Source: Smithella sp. (GTDB lineage: Bacteria; Desulfobacterota; Syntrophia; Syntrophales; Smithellaceae). Taken from it: a stretch of 64,000 bases of DNA. The DNA is taken from contig JAAZHX010000308.1 in NCBI GenBank assembly GCA_012510495.1, positions 1 to 64,000 of the forward strand, written 5' to 3'. How positions within the stretch are numbered: position 1 is the stretch's first letter; every line of letters begins with the position of its first letter. The notes under the pieces are model-generated. The model saw only the letters and a list, made by a program, of their open reading frames with translations. It had not been told where the DNA came from and made no database searches. Positions 39,805 through 48,328 of this stretch are shown here, piece by piece. The translations under genes were made by a program, and so were the position numbers.

Positions 39805-40527
39805 TTGATCTGGTCAAGTAAAAACGGACACCCGGTTAAGCCGCATTTGCCGACATAAAATTATTTTCAAACTCATTCGGATTTTTGTATCCCAAATAAG
39901 AATGCAAGCGATGGCTGTTATAAAACATCTCAATGTAATGTATCACATCACTTCCGGCATCCTTCCGGCTACGATAAAGCATCCCGGAAGTCCACTCGGT
40001 TTTCAAACTGTGAAAGAAGCCCTCTGCAACAGCATTGTCCCATCAATCGCCTTTTCGATTCATGCCGCAGTTCATGCCGTAGGTCGCCAAAAGTTTCTGG
40101 TAATCACCACCGGCGTATTGGCTGCCGCGATCCGAACAGTGATGAGATAGGCCTTGTGTTGCTGCCGGATAAAGTCATATTTACATCGACTCTTTCGCAA
40201 AGAAGGCCGCGGCTTTTTTAAGATTTCATGCTCCATGCGAAGACGTTGATTTTCCTTGCGAAGCCGGTGGAGCTCCTCTTTCTCTGGGGTCATATAGCCT
40301 TTGCCGGGAAAAGCCTGGTCATTTTCCACCGCTAACTGGTTTTTCCATTTCCCCAATAAATTCGGATTAATCTCAAGATTACGGGCGGCTTCTGAAATCT
40401 TGTACCCCTGATCAGTCACCAGTTTCACGGCATCAATTTTAAACTGTCTTGAATAACTATTTCTTTGTGTTGTCATAGCTCACCTCAAATTATTTTACAT
40501 GAAATTGTCCGCAAGTGGCCGGATATT
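39805..40527 (-). mobile_element. IS3-family element remnant, right copy (orfA intact, orfB deleted)
   Basis: The left end TTGATCTGGTCAAGTAAAAA is shared with the copy at 30907, and the right end near 40505-40527 (TTGTCCGCAAGTGGCCGGAT) is its imperfect inverse. On the minus strand OrfA starts at 40476 (MTTQRNSYSRQFKIDAVKLV, an HTH_Tnp_1 start) and reads to EHEILKK. OrfB begins normally (SRCKYDFIRQQHKAY) and then jumps to its C-terminal part (SDRGSQYAGGDYQKLLATYG, FFHSLKTEWTSG, MFYNSHRLHSYL, ending NNFMSANAA). About 170 residues are lost with a frame change. This copy lacks a whole catalytic core and is inactive. Confidence 0.8.
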
Positions 40528-40769
40528 TTCATCTTTTGTTGTGCCCGAACGGGCATGATGGTTAGTCCCCATATTATGCTTTTCGAGGTGTCCGCTATTG
40601 CTGTGCCGCTTCATTATCAACCGGACAGTTTATGTGCTACTAAAACGGACAAATAATTTGTTCCCTACAGTCATCTTATTTGGTGTTTTCAAAGACGGGG
40701 GAAAAGGTTACAATGCCTTGCCTGACGGAACAGTCCTTTTCAAGACGGCCGTCATCAGGAGTAAAAATT
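40528..40769. other. Intergenic region right of the hydrogenase island
   Basis: No gene is supported. It contains ACCGGACAGTTTATGTGCTA followed by CTAAAACGGACAAAT (about 40619-40652), which resembles insertion-sequence terminal repeats of another element, and a short GCCCGAACGGGC inverted repeat (40542-40553). AGGAG at 40757-40761 serves the next gene. Confidence 0.3.
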
Positions 40770-42083
40770 ATGACAGGATCGGATGTTTTGGTGGTCGCCG
40801 GCCACAGCGGCGTCGTGATCCCGCCGGAGATTTCTCTGGAGGATTTGACGGATGAGTTTTCCGCTTTGCTCAAAAACGTAGACTGGTACACGCAGTGGCT
40901 GTATGACTTTCGCGATATTCTGGGAAACCGCCAGCTGGTTTTCCCCTACTGCAGCATTCTGCTGGACGCCAACCGCGATCCCGCCGATTTGGATGAAGCC
41001 GTGCCGGTCCGGGACGTTTTCGGCCGTCCGATTTACCGTAGCGCCTATGAGCCGTCGCCTTCCATGCGGGCGGCCTGGTCGGACAAGTATCTGAAACCTT
41101 TCCACCGTGGCATTGAAGAAAATATTTCCGCGGGCGCCTCCCTGCTCTTTGACGGCCATTCGACCGTGACCGCCCGCGGCGTGGCCACCAACCAGATCGA
41201 TCTGATGAATGTTCAGCATACCCAACGCGAGGCAAAAGTGCTGCACTACTGCCCCGACGTCATCGTGGAAACATATGCCGATGAATTGCGCAAACGGCTG
41301 CCCGATGCGCTGGTGACCGTGAACGCTTCGGAATATGTCGCGGTGCACGGCCATATCTGCGCCGCGCACTCGGTCAATGCCCTCAAGCGGGTCGGCGCGC
41401 GCGCTCCCGCATTCATTCAGGAAACCAACGAAAATCTCTATAAGAACAGCGACGGGACACCGGATGTCGGCCGGATCAACCGGCTGAGGCGAGCGTTTGC
41501 CGAATCGCTCGCGCAGACGCTTCAGTCGCTTCAGGAATCGCAGAAGGTCACGATGATCGATCTGCACCTGGGCAAGCAGATCTATGACTATGACTGCGGC
41601 GTGCAGGCGCTTCAGACGGTGATGACATATTACGGCGTGGAGGCGGACCGCGACGAGCTGATGCAGACGCTCGGCACGACGGAGGAAAGCGGAACGCCGC
41701 CCAAAGCCATGATCGCGGCCGCGCAGCATTACGGCTTTGAAGTCAAATCGGGAACACAGTGGTCGCTCAATCAGGTGAAGCAGTTTGTGGACGCGGGCAC
41801 GCCGGTCATCGTTCTCCTGCAGGCCTGGGCGGACCGCTACATGACCCTCGACGACTGGCGCCGCGACTGGGACAACGGCCACTATGCCATTGTGATCGGC
41901 CTCAACAAGGATGTGCTGCTGTTCGAGGATCCGGCCACCATTCGCCGCACCTGGCTGCGCGAACGGGAGTTTCTGGCGCGCTGGCACGACATGGATGTGA
42001 AAACCGGCGAGAAATACGAGCATTTCGGCATGGTGCTTCTGGGGAAACAGCCGGCGAAGCTGTCGTTGGAGCACATGGACTGA
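40770..42083 (+). CDS. N-formylglutamate amidohydrolase-like domain fused to a C39-family peptidase domain
   Basis: A 437-residue two-domain protein. Residues about 5-225 match the N-formylglutamate amidohydrolase family: GHSGVVIP (11-18), DGHS (128-131) and VHGHICAAHSVNAL (192-205) supply the metal-binding and catalytic residues. Residues about 262-425 match papain-like C39 peptidases: catalytic C276 in DYDCGVQAL, H371 in GHYAIVIG and D387 in FEDPA. AGGAG precedes ATG 40770. C39 domains usually cut leader peptides at double-Gly sites and sit on ABC transporters; none is here. The substrate may be a small formylated or amidated peptide. No signal peptide is seen, so a cytoplasmic role is likely. 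Confidence 0.8.
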   Translation: MTGSDVLVVAGHSGVVIPPEISLEDLTDEFSALLKNVDWYTQWLYDFRDILGNRQLVFPYCSILLDANRDPADLDEAVPVRDVFGRPIYRSAYEPSPSMRAAWSDKYLKPFHRGIEENISAGASLLFDGHSTVTARGVATNQIDLMNVQHTQREAKVLHYCPDVIVETYADELRKRLPDALVTVNASEYVAVHGHICAAHSVNALKRVGARAPAFIQETNENLYKNSDGTPDVGRINRLRRAFAESLAQTLQSLQESQKVTMIDLHLGKQIYDYDCGVQALQTVMTYYGVEADRDELMQTLGTTEESGTPPKAMIAAAQHYGFEVKSGTQWSLNQVKQFVDAGTPVIVLLQAWADRYMTLDDWRRDWDNGHYAIVIGLNKDVLLFEDPATIRRTWLREREFLARWHDMDVKTGEKYEHFGMVLLGKQPAKLSLEHMD

Positions 42084-42148
42084 CGCCGCCGCGCGGGCTA
42101 CATTTCCACCCGCGTTACGACGCCCTGCAGGCGGTCATTCGACGGTCC

Positions 42149-42460
42149 ATGGTTTACGGGCACTACGAAAAAACTCTGGACCGGGAATCCGCCTACGAAA
42201 AGCTGCGGGCCTCCGTGACTGAAGACAAGCAGTCTGAAGCCGGAAAAGTCCCGACCGGCAAGCAGGAGTCGGCGGCGCAGGGCGGCATTCTGGGCGGCGC
42301 CGTGGGAGATTCGCTGTTCGGACGCACCGGGCCGCGCGGCGGAAAAACAGACGGTCTCGTTCAGGCCTCGGCCAAGAGCCTGGCCCGGACGATCGGTTCA
42401 ACCGTCGGACGACAGATTGTCCGCGGGGTCCTGGGGGCTATGCTGGGCGGAAAAAAATAG
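42149..42460 (+). pseudogene. C-terminal fragment of a HerA-like (DUF853-type) ATPase
   Basis: After the FGase-C39 stop a frame of about 100 residues reads MVYGHYEKTLDRESAYEKLR and later AKSLARTIGSTVGRQIVRG and VLGAMLGGKK. This is the usual C-terminal tail of the HerA/YjgR-type ATPase (DUF853). The ATPase core with its Walker motifs is absent upstream. The fragment could be expressed from ATG 42149 but no ribosome site is visible, so a relic is more likely. It points to loss or rearrangement right of the hydrogenase island. Confidence 0.5.
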
Positions 42461-42488
42461 CCGCGCACCGCAACCGGATCCGGTCGGA

Positions 42489-42752
42489 TTATTTTTTTAC
42501 CGGATTCTTTTTGGCAGCCGGTTTCGGAAGAGCCTTTTTTACCGCCGGTTTTTTTACCGCTGGTTTTGCCTTCTTCACCGCGGTTTTTTTCTTCGCCGCC
42601 GCTGCTTTCTTTGGCGGCCGGGGACCTTTATTGGCCATGAGCTCTTCGCAGCAGATCAGATCGGCAAAAGCGCACCCGCATTCCTCATCTACAATGACCG
42701 CAAGTCCGCATACTTCGCAACGTAAAATATCACCGGGTTTTACCTTTGACAT
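42489..42752 (-). CDS. Desulforedoxin-like metal-binding domain with a histone-H1-like Lys/Ala/Pro tail
   Basis: An 87-residue protein. Residues 1-42 resemble desulforedoxin or the N-terminal domain of desulfoferrodoxin: CEVCG (C12, C15) and ICCEEL supply four cysteines for an FeS4 site, with a further CGC pair between. Residues about 46-87 are built of KKA, AKK and KPAVKK repeats, like bacterial histone-H1 or AlgP tails that bind DNA. ATG 42752 follows AAGGAGG at good distance; the frame extends further upstream without support. The combination suggests a redox-active or iron-site protein held on DNA or RNA. It is a lone gene divergent from the cyclase gene. Confidence 0.8.
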   Translation of the reverse strand: MSKVKPGDILRCEVCGLAVIVDEECGCAFADLICCEELMANKGPRPPKKAAAAKKKTAVKKAKPAVKKPAVKKALPKPAAKKNPVKK

Positions 42753-42945
42753 TTGCTGTCCCTCCTTGTCGTTTATGAGTTTTTCCTTCCGATCCTGACG
42801 TATCCGGTGGATTGATTTGTAGTGCAAAACCGATTTTCTTTCAAGCGTTGAATGCGCGGGGGCGCTTTTTTTATTCGCGCCTTGCGCCCCCCGGCCGCCG
42901 GATCGGGAAACGGCAAAGCGCGCCAAATTAAAACCAAAGGACATC

Positions 42946-42973
42946 TTGACTTTGCAGGGCTCTCTGGTATTAT
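42946..42973 (+). promoter_or_regulatory. Sigma70-type promoter of the CHASE2 cyclase gene
   Basis: TTGACT (42946-42951) and TATTAT (42968-42973) are separated by 16 bases. The start codon is at 42998, about 20 nt downstream of the predicted transcription start. Confidence 0.55.
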
Positions 42974-42997
42974 TTGCGCCCGAAGAGGGGGTGCGGC

Positions 42998-45262
42998 ATG
43001 AATCAGAAAATGAAGAACCCGTTGCAGATTACGCCGCTGAAAATTACGCTTTTTGTCATTTTGATCGCGCTGGCGCTGTTTTTGATGGACTTCAAGTTTC
43101 TGCGCCTGGTGGAGCTCAAAACACTGGATCTGCGCATCGCGTCACGCGGCGATCTGAAGCCCGGCAACGAGACCGTCATTGCCGTCATCGATGAAAAAAG
43201 CCTTTCCGAACTGGGCCGGTGGCCCTGGCCCCGGACAACGATCGCGCAACTGGTGCGAAAGTTGAAGCAAAACGGCGCCAAAGCGATCGGCTTCGATATT
43301 GTGTTTTCCGAACCGGACATCAACACCAATCTGCAAACCATTGACGCGCTTTGGGCCGAAATGGAAAAAAGCGGCGTTTCCCATTCCGGCGTCCTCGATC
43401 TGTTACGCAGGAAAAGAGCCGGAGCGGATACCGATGCCATTCTCGCTTCCGCTATGAAAGATGCCGGCAATGTTACCTTGGGGTATTTTTTTCATTTTAC
43501 GCGCGGGGGTGCCGATAAAGAACTGGCGCATTTCACGGAACAACGCATCGCACAAAACGCCCGGCGCATAGAAAATTCCCGCTATTCAATGGTCAGTTCC
43601 GCCTCGGGCCAGCCTAGCGATGCCCGTATCCCCCGCGCCTTCGCTCCGGAAGCCAACATCTCCTCTTTGTCCGCGGCAGGCCGCAACAGCGGCTATTTCA
43701 ACGCCCTTCCGGACAGTGACGGGTCGAACCGCTGGTCGCCCCTAGTGATTGCCTTTGAAGACAATTACTATTCGTCCCTGGCCGTTTCCCTGGTTTTGGC
43801 CTATCTCGATTTTCCCAATCTGTCGCTGAATATCGAGCCTTTCGGCGTAAAAAGCGTGGCCCTTGACGATATCGTGGTTCCGACGGATGAATCGGGGCAG
43901 CTGCTGATCAATTACATGGGACCGCCACAGACGTTTCCCCATTATTCCATTACCGACATTCTGGCCGACCGGCTTCCGAAGGATGCCTTCCGCGACAAGA
44001 TCGTCCTGGTCGGCGCAACCGCCATCGGCATTTACGATCTGCGTGTGACGCCTTTTTCCTCCACGTTTCCCGGCGTTGAAATTCACGCCAACGCCATCGA
44101 CAATATTCTGCACCAAAACTTTCTCATTCACTCTTCCGTGACCCGTTTCATCGACATCTGCTCGATTGTTCTTTTCGGACTGATTCTGGGGCTTCTGATT
44201 CCCCGGTTGCGGCCGATCACCGGCATGGTCACCGCTTTTTTGATGATCGCCGCCTTTGCCGGGATCAATTTCTTCATCTTTTTCACCTTCAATACCTGGC
44301 TGAACCTCGTCTATCCGCTGATCACGATGGCGACGATTTATCTGGGCATCACGGTTTACCACTATGTCAAGGAAGAGCGGGAAAAGAAGAAAATCCGCGG
44401 GGCGTTCCAGTACTATCTGACCTCGTCGGTCATCAATGAAATGCTCAAGAACCCGAACAAGCTCAAGCTGGGCGGCGACAAGAAAGACCTGACCGTTTTG
44501 TTCTCGGACATTCGGGGATTCACCACGATTTCTGAAAAAATGACGCCGGAGGAGCTGGTCGCCCTGCTTAATGAATACCTGACGACGATGACGAACCAGG
44601 TGTTCCATTACGACGGGCTTTTGGACAAGTACATGGGCGACGCCATCATGGCGGTCTTCGGCGCGCCGCTGGACCAGCCGGACCATGCCCTGCGGGCCTG
44701 CCGAACCGCGCTGGCCATGATGAAAGAGCTGCGCAAACTGCAGGAAAAATGGAAGGCGGAAGGGCGCCCCGTGTTCGACATCGGCGTCGGGCTGAATTCC
44801 GGCGACATGGTCGTCGGCAACATGGGATCGGAAATGCGCTTTGACTACACAGTCATGGGCGACATGGTCAACCTGGGTGCTAGGCTGGAGGGAATCAACA
44901 AAGAATACGGCACCAATGTCATCATCAGCGAGTTCACCTACGAAAAGGTGAAGGACGCCATGTGCTGCCGCGAACTCGACGGAGTCCGCGTCAAGGGCAA
45001 GATGAAACCTGTCAAAATCTACGAATTGCTGGGAGAAAAGAAAGACGAGGCGGCGTTTAAAGACCTGCTGGAAGGCTTTGCCAGGGGCCTGACGCTCTAC
45101 CGGGAAGCAAAATGGGATGAGGCGATTGCCGAGTTCCAGGGCGTTTTAGCCTCGCGGCCCGACGACTATTCGTCAAAGATGTATGTGGAGCGGTGCAAAA
45201 ATCTGAAAGAGAACCCGCCTGCCGAACCGTGGGACGGCGTGTTTGTCATGACGAAGAAATGA
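42998..45262 (+). CDS. CHASE2-domain adenylate/guanylate cyclase
   Basis: A 754-residue membrane cyclase. An N-terminal helix (about 18-36) leads into an extracellular CHASE2 sensor (about 40-350). Three membrane helices follow (about 375-460). The class III cyclase domain (about 490-670) has LFSDIRGFTTIS with the metal aspartate, DKYMGDAIMAVFGAP with the second aspartate, and NSGDMVVGNMGS. A short TPR-like tail follows (about 685-745). ATG 42998 is preferred over 42974 since GAGGGGG precedes it. It makes a cyclic nucleotide in response to an unknown external signal. The stop overlaps the alanine racemase start by four bases. Confidence 0.9.
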   Translation: MNQKMKNPLQITPLKITLFVILIALALFLMDFKFLRLVELKTLDLRIASRGDLKPGNETVIAVIDEKSLSELGRWPWPRTTIAQLVRKLKQNGAKAIGFDIVFSEPDINTNLQTIDALWAEMEKSGVSHSGVLDLLRRKRAGADTDAILASAMKDAGNVTLGYFFHFTRGGADKELAHFTEQRIAQNARRIENSRYSMVSSASGQPSDARIPRAFAPEANISSLSAAGRNSGYFNALPDSDGSNRWSPLVIAFEDNYYSSLAVSLVLAYLDFPNLSLNIEPFGVKSVALDDIVVPTDESGQLLINYMGPPQTFPHYSITDILADRLPKDAFRDKIVLVGATAIGIYDLRVTPFSSTFPGVEIHANAIDNILHQNFLIHSSVTRFIDICSIVLFGLILGLLIPRLRPITGMVTAFLMIAAFAGINFFIFFTFNTWLNLVYPLITMATIYLGITVYHYVKEEREKKKIRGAFQYYLTSSVINEMLKNPNKLKLGGDKKDLTVLFSDIRGFTTISEKMTPEELVALLNEYLTTMTNQVFHYDGLLDKYMGDAIMAVFGAPLDQPDHALRACRTALAMMKELRKLQEKWKAEGRPVFDIGVGLNSGDMVVGNMGSEMRFDYTVMGDMVNLGARLEGINKEYGTNVIISEFTYEKVKDAMCCRELDGVRVKGKMKPVKIYELLGEKKDEAAFKDLLEGFARGLTLYREAKWDEAIAEFQGVLASRPDDYSSKMYVERCKNLKENPPAEPWDGVFVMTKK

Positions 45263-47211
45263 ATCCGGGAAACGAGCAGAAATACCGCAGCTGGGTGGAA
45301 GTGGATTTAGATGCTTTCGCCGCGAATCTGCGCGAAATTCAGCGCCTGACCGGACCTGGCGTGGATTTCCTGCAGACCGTCAAGGCTGATGCCTATGGCC
45401 ACGGCGCAATTGAAATATCCCATGCCGCGCTGCGGGCAGGCGCGCGGATGCTGGGCGTGGCCAACGCCGACGAGGGCGTTCAGTTGCGGGTCAGCGGCAT
45501 TGAAGCGCCCATCGTCATTCTGGGCCCCTCCATTCCGTCGGAAATTCCGGACATGATCAAATACAACCTGACGCCGTCCGTGTCCGACGCGGAATTTGCC
45601 GAGGCGCTCGAAAGCCGGCTCGCCCGCGCCCGTCGGAAGCTGCCGGTTCACGTGGAAGTGGACACCGGCATGGGCCGGGGGGGCACGATGCACAGTGAAG
45701 TCCTGGATATGATTCAGCGCATTCTGACGCTGCCCCATCTGATTCTGGAAGGCCTGTTCAGCCATTTCGCGGCCAGCGAAAATCTGACGCACTACAACGA
45801 ACGGCAGTGGAAGCTGTTTTCAGAGCTGCTGGCGGAGCTTGCGCGCCGGGGCATTTCCATTCCCATTCGCCACATGGACAACAGCGGTGCGATTTTGAAT
45901 TATCCCGGTCTGAAGCTGGAGATGACGAGGCCCGGCATCATGACCTACGGCATCTATCCCTCGAACGAAACCCGGGACAAAGCCGCTCTGACGCCCGTCA
46001 TGTCGTTTAAGACCACGATCGTTTTGGTCAAGGAATTTCCCGCGGGCTACGGCATCGGCTACAACCGCACCTTTATCACGCAGGGAAAAACACGCGTGGC
46101 GACCATCCCGGTCGGCTACGGCGACGGCTACCCGTTTCTCCTGTCCAACTGCGGCGAAGCCCTGATCCGCGGCCGACGCGCCCCGGTCATCGGCAGGGTG
46201 TCCATGGACATGTGCACGCTGGATGTGACGGATATTCCCGACTGCGTCGTGGGCGATGAAGTCGTCCTGCTGGGACGGCAAAAAGACGAATACATCAGCG
46301 CCAATGAAATTGCCGCCCGGGCTCAGACGATCAGCTATGAAATTCTCTGCGCGCTCGGCAAGCGCGCGCCGCGCGTTTTTCTGCAAAAGGGAAGAACCGA
46401 CGCCGTGGAGCCGAGGCTGCGCCGGATTTTCATTCCCGGCGAGGAAAAATCCCTCGCGCGCATCGACGGCATCATCCGCCAATGCTTCCAGACGCGCACC
46501 AGCAGCGAGGAGCTGGGCGACGCCATCTATTATGAAATGTTCGAGACGCTTTTCGGTAAGGAAGACCGGCAGCTCGAGCTGCGGTCCTCTTTCCGCTACG
46601 ACATCTCCATCGCACAGATTCCCCCGGGCGGGGAACAGCGGAAGCGCGCGGACGCCTACTTTCAACTGCGGACGCATGTCGAATACAAAAAAACGATCCG
46701 CAGCGACGTGTTCATGATCGGCTGCGCCTCGGACCGGGCGCAGCTCGAGGCGCTGATCGAGGATGAGCACTGCGAATACCGCTGGATTCTCGGCGGCGAC
46801 GATCTGGTGGTGGAGCGCGATTTTACCGTAGAAAGAATGCGCATCGACGGAGAAGATATCCCGATCACACAGGCCAGAAAGACCGCCAGGGGCTATGAAG
46901 TCTGGTGCGGGAGCGACAGGCTGAAGTCAAAAATCAACCGGGAAGTGAAAATTGAAATAGAGATTCTCACCAAGAAATCCAAGCGCAACCGGACTTTCCC
47001 CGTGTATCTGCTCTACCCGACGCGCGGTCTGGAGATCAACTTCCATTACGAACAGGCGGGCCTCCGCAACGTCCGGGCGGAAAGTTTTTTTGCCGGCCGC
47101 CATCCCCGCGCGGATATCCGGGCCAGCCGCGGCCGGTCCATCCACATCCGGATCGCCCCCGAAGAATGGGTCTTCCCGACCAGCGGCGTGATCTTTATCT
47201 GGGACGTATAG
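45259..47211 (+). CDS. alr: Alanine racemase with a long unique C-terminal extension
   Basis: A 650-residue protein. Residues about 8-375 are a complete alanine racemase: PLP lysine K42 in QTVKADAYGHG, the second catalytic base Tyr in GYGIGYNRTF (near 269), and VSMDMCTLDVT. A normal racemase has 360-400 residues. The remaining 270 residues (about 380-650) form an unrecognised beta-rich, charged domain with RSSFRYDISIAQIPPGGEQ and a final WVFPTSGVIFIWDV. Start ATG 45259 overlaps the cyclase stop (ATGA), so translation is coupled. The extension may sense or bind a ligand or partner. No frameshift is seen across the junction, so this is one gene. Confidence 0.9.
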   Translation: MNPGNEQKYRSWVEVDLDAFAANLREIQRLTGPGVDFLQTVKADAYGHGAIEISHAALRAGARMLGVANADEGVQLRVSGIEAPIVILGPSIPSEIPDMIKYNLTPSVSDAEFAEALESRLARARRKLPVHVEVDTGMGRGGTMHSEVLDMIQRILTLPHLILEGLFSHFAASENLTHYNERQWKLFSELLAELARRGISIPIRHMDNSGAILNYPGLKLEMTRPGIMTYGIYPSNETRDKAALTPVMSFKTTIVLVKEFPAGYGIGYNRTFITQGKTRVATIPVGYGDGYPFLLSNCGEALIRGRRAPVIGRVSMDMCTLDVTDIPDCVVGDEVVLLGRQKDEYISANEIAARAQTISYEILCALGKRAPRVFLQKGRTDAVEPRLRRIFIPGEEKSLARIDGIIRQCFQTRTSSEELGDAIYYEMFETLFGKEDRQLELRSSFRYDISIAQIPPGGEQRKRADAYFQLRTHVEYKKTIRSDVFMIGCASDRAQLEALIEDEHCEYRWILGGDDLVVERDFTVERMRIDGEDIPITQARKTARGYEVWCGSDRLKSKINREVKIEIEILTKKSKRNRTFPVYLLYPTRGLEINFHYEQAGLRNVRAESFFAGRHPRADIRASRGRSIHIRIAPEEWVFPTSGVIFIWDV

Positions 47212-47359
47212 GAAAAGGCGCAGTGGACGGTCTTGCCGCCCGAAAGGGTGGTCGCAACCGTTCCCTGCAATTGCTCAATGATTGTTGTGGTGCGTAGCGC
47301 TCGTGACCTTCAGGTTATTGGCTGCGCTTTTTTCGCGCGGGGCAAGGGGCATGATGTTG

Positions 47360-47377
47360 GCGGACCTGAAGGTCCGC
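47360..47377. repeat. Short hairpin repeat GCGGACC-TGAA-GGTCCGC
   Basis: A 7-bp perfect stem with loop TGAA lies in the 235-nt gap after the alanine racemase, with a partial echo (GACCTTCAGGT) at 47308-47318. No T-tract follows. It resembles dispersed intergenic palindromes of other proteobacteria. Confidence 0.5.
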
Positions 47378-47446
47378 ACTACATTTTTCAGACCCGCTGT
47401 TTCCGAGGGAAAAGAGCTCAGCTCTTTTTGAAAATAGAGAAGATCT

Positions 47447-47884
47447 ATGTCGTCTGATCGGATTGAATTTTTAAAGAAAGATTTTGTTCAGGGTTTCATC
47501 GCTTTCTGCGGGGTGGAAGTTCTTCGCGCGGATTATGGTCTGTTTGAAACCTGCCTGAAAGTGCGTAAGGAACACCGGCAGCAGGACGGATTTGTTCATG
47601 CCGGCGTGATCGCAGCCATGACGGATCATACATCAGGATACGCGTCCTTTACGACGGTATCCGATCAATTCCGCATTCTGACGGTAGAATTTAAAATCAA
47701 CTATTTAAAGCCGGCTACCGGTCCGGTCATCATATGCAGATCAAAAGTGATCAACAACGGGAAAAAGATCAAAGTTGTCGAAGCCGAGGTATTTTCTGTT
47801 TCCGACGGGCTGGAAAAGCTGGTGTCCAAAGGAATGTTTACCCAAGCGGCCGTCGCGAAAAAGGATTTGCTGAAGGCTTCGTAA
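47447..47884 (+). CDS. Hotdog-fold thioesterase (PaaI-like)
   Basis: A 145-residue hotdog protein. HAGVIAAMTDHTSGYASFT (about 51-69) matches the active helix of the PaaI/4-hydroxybenzoyl-CoA thioesterase family, with the Asp in TDH as probable catalytic acid, and VEFKINYLKPATG is the next strand. It would hydrolyse an acyl-CoA, possibly salvaging CoA from dead-end intermediates. No ribosome site is strong. It is monocistronic; the preceding gap is 235 nt and contains the hairpin repeat above. Confidence 0.82.
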   Translation: MSSDRIEFLKKDFVQGFIAFCGVEVLRADYGLFETCLKVRKEHRQQDGFVHAGVIAAMTDHTSGYASFTTVSDQFRILTVEFKINYLKPATGPVIICRSKVINNGKKIKVVEAEVFSVSDGLEKLVSKGMFTQAAVAKKDLLKAS

Positions 47885-48200
47885 TCAGGACAATCTTCGG
47901 TAGGTCATTTGGTTGCCCTGACCCGGGTCAGGATGTCCACGCCTTTTTTCGATGCGATGATCGATGGCCGTTACCGGCTTGTTCCGGAAACCCTGCAGAT
48001 GCTCTTTGACGCCGCTGTGGCAGATATCGCAGGAGAGCGCGGCATGTTTGGAGCCTTCCTTCGGGGACTTGATCTGGGAATGGTATTGGTAGCAGGCTTC
48101 TCTGGCGTTACCTGCGCCTTGTGCCGCTGAAACTCCGGGAACCATCAGGATCATGAACAGGCCGGCTGCGACGACACGACCGGCATTTCTTTTTTACATA
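47885..48200 (-). pseudogene. Relic of a multihaem cytochrome c (signal peptide and one intact haem motif)
   Basis: On the minus strand a signal-like segment KRNAGRVVAAGLFMILMVPG ending in GVSAAQG is followed by EACYQYHSQIKSPKEGSKHA and LSCDICHSGVKEH. The second is a full CxxCH haem site; the first has the second Cys replaced by Tyr. The ATG before the signal is followed at once by TAA, and the frame ends after DHRIEKRRGHPDPGQ without further CxxCH. Related cytochromes continue with several haems. It therefore appears to be a decayed gene with a lost start and a lost C-terminus. Confidence 0.5.
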
Positions 48201-48328
48201 CTTGACATCCTTGAGCTTACCCCGGCAATTCGTTGGCTGGTTTGTTCCTCTCTTCCCTCGTGGGTTGCGAGCCTCTCAGGTTGTCATGTGAAACGGGAGG
48301 CTTCCATGATTCTCGCATCTGTCCCGAT

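Noticed and set aside
30907-40527. An active composite transposon carrying the hydrogenases
   Set aside because: Both IS copies lack the transposase catalytic core and the left copy lacks its far end, so present mobility is not supported.
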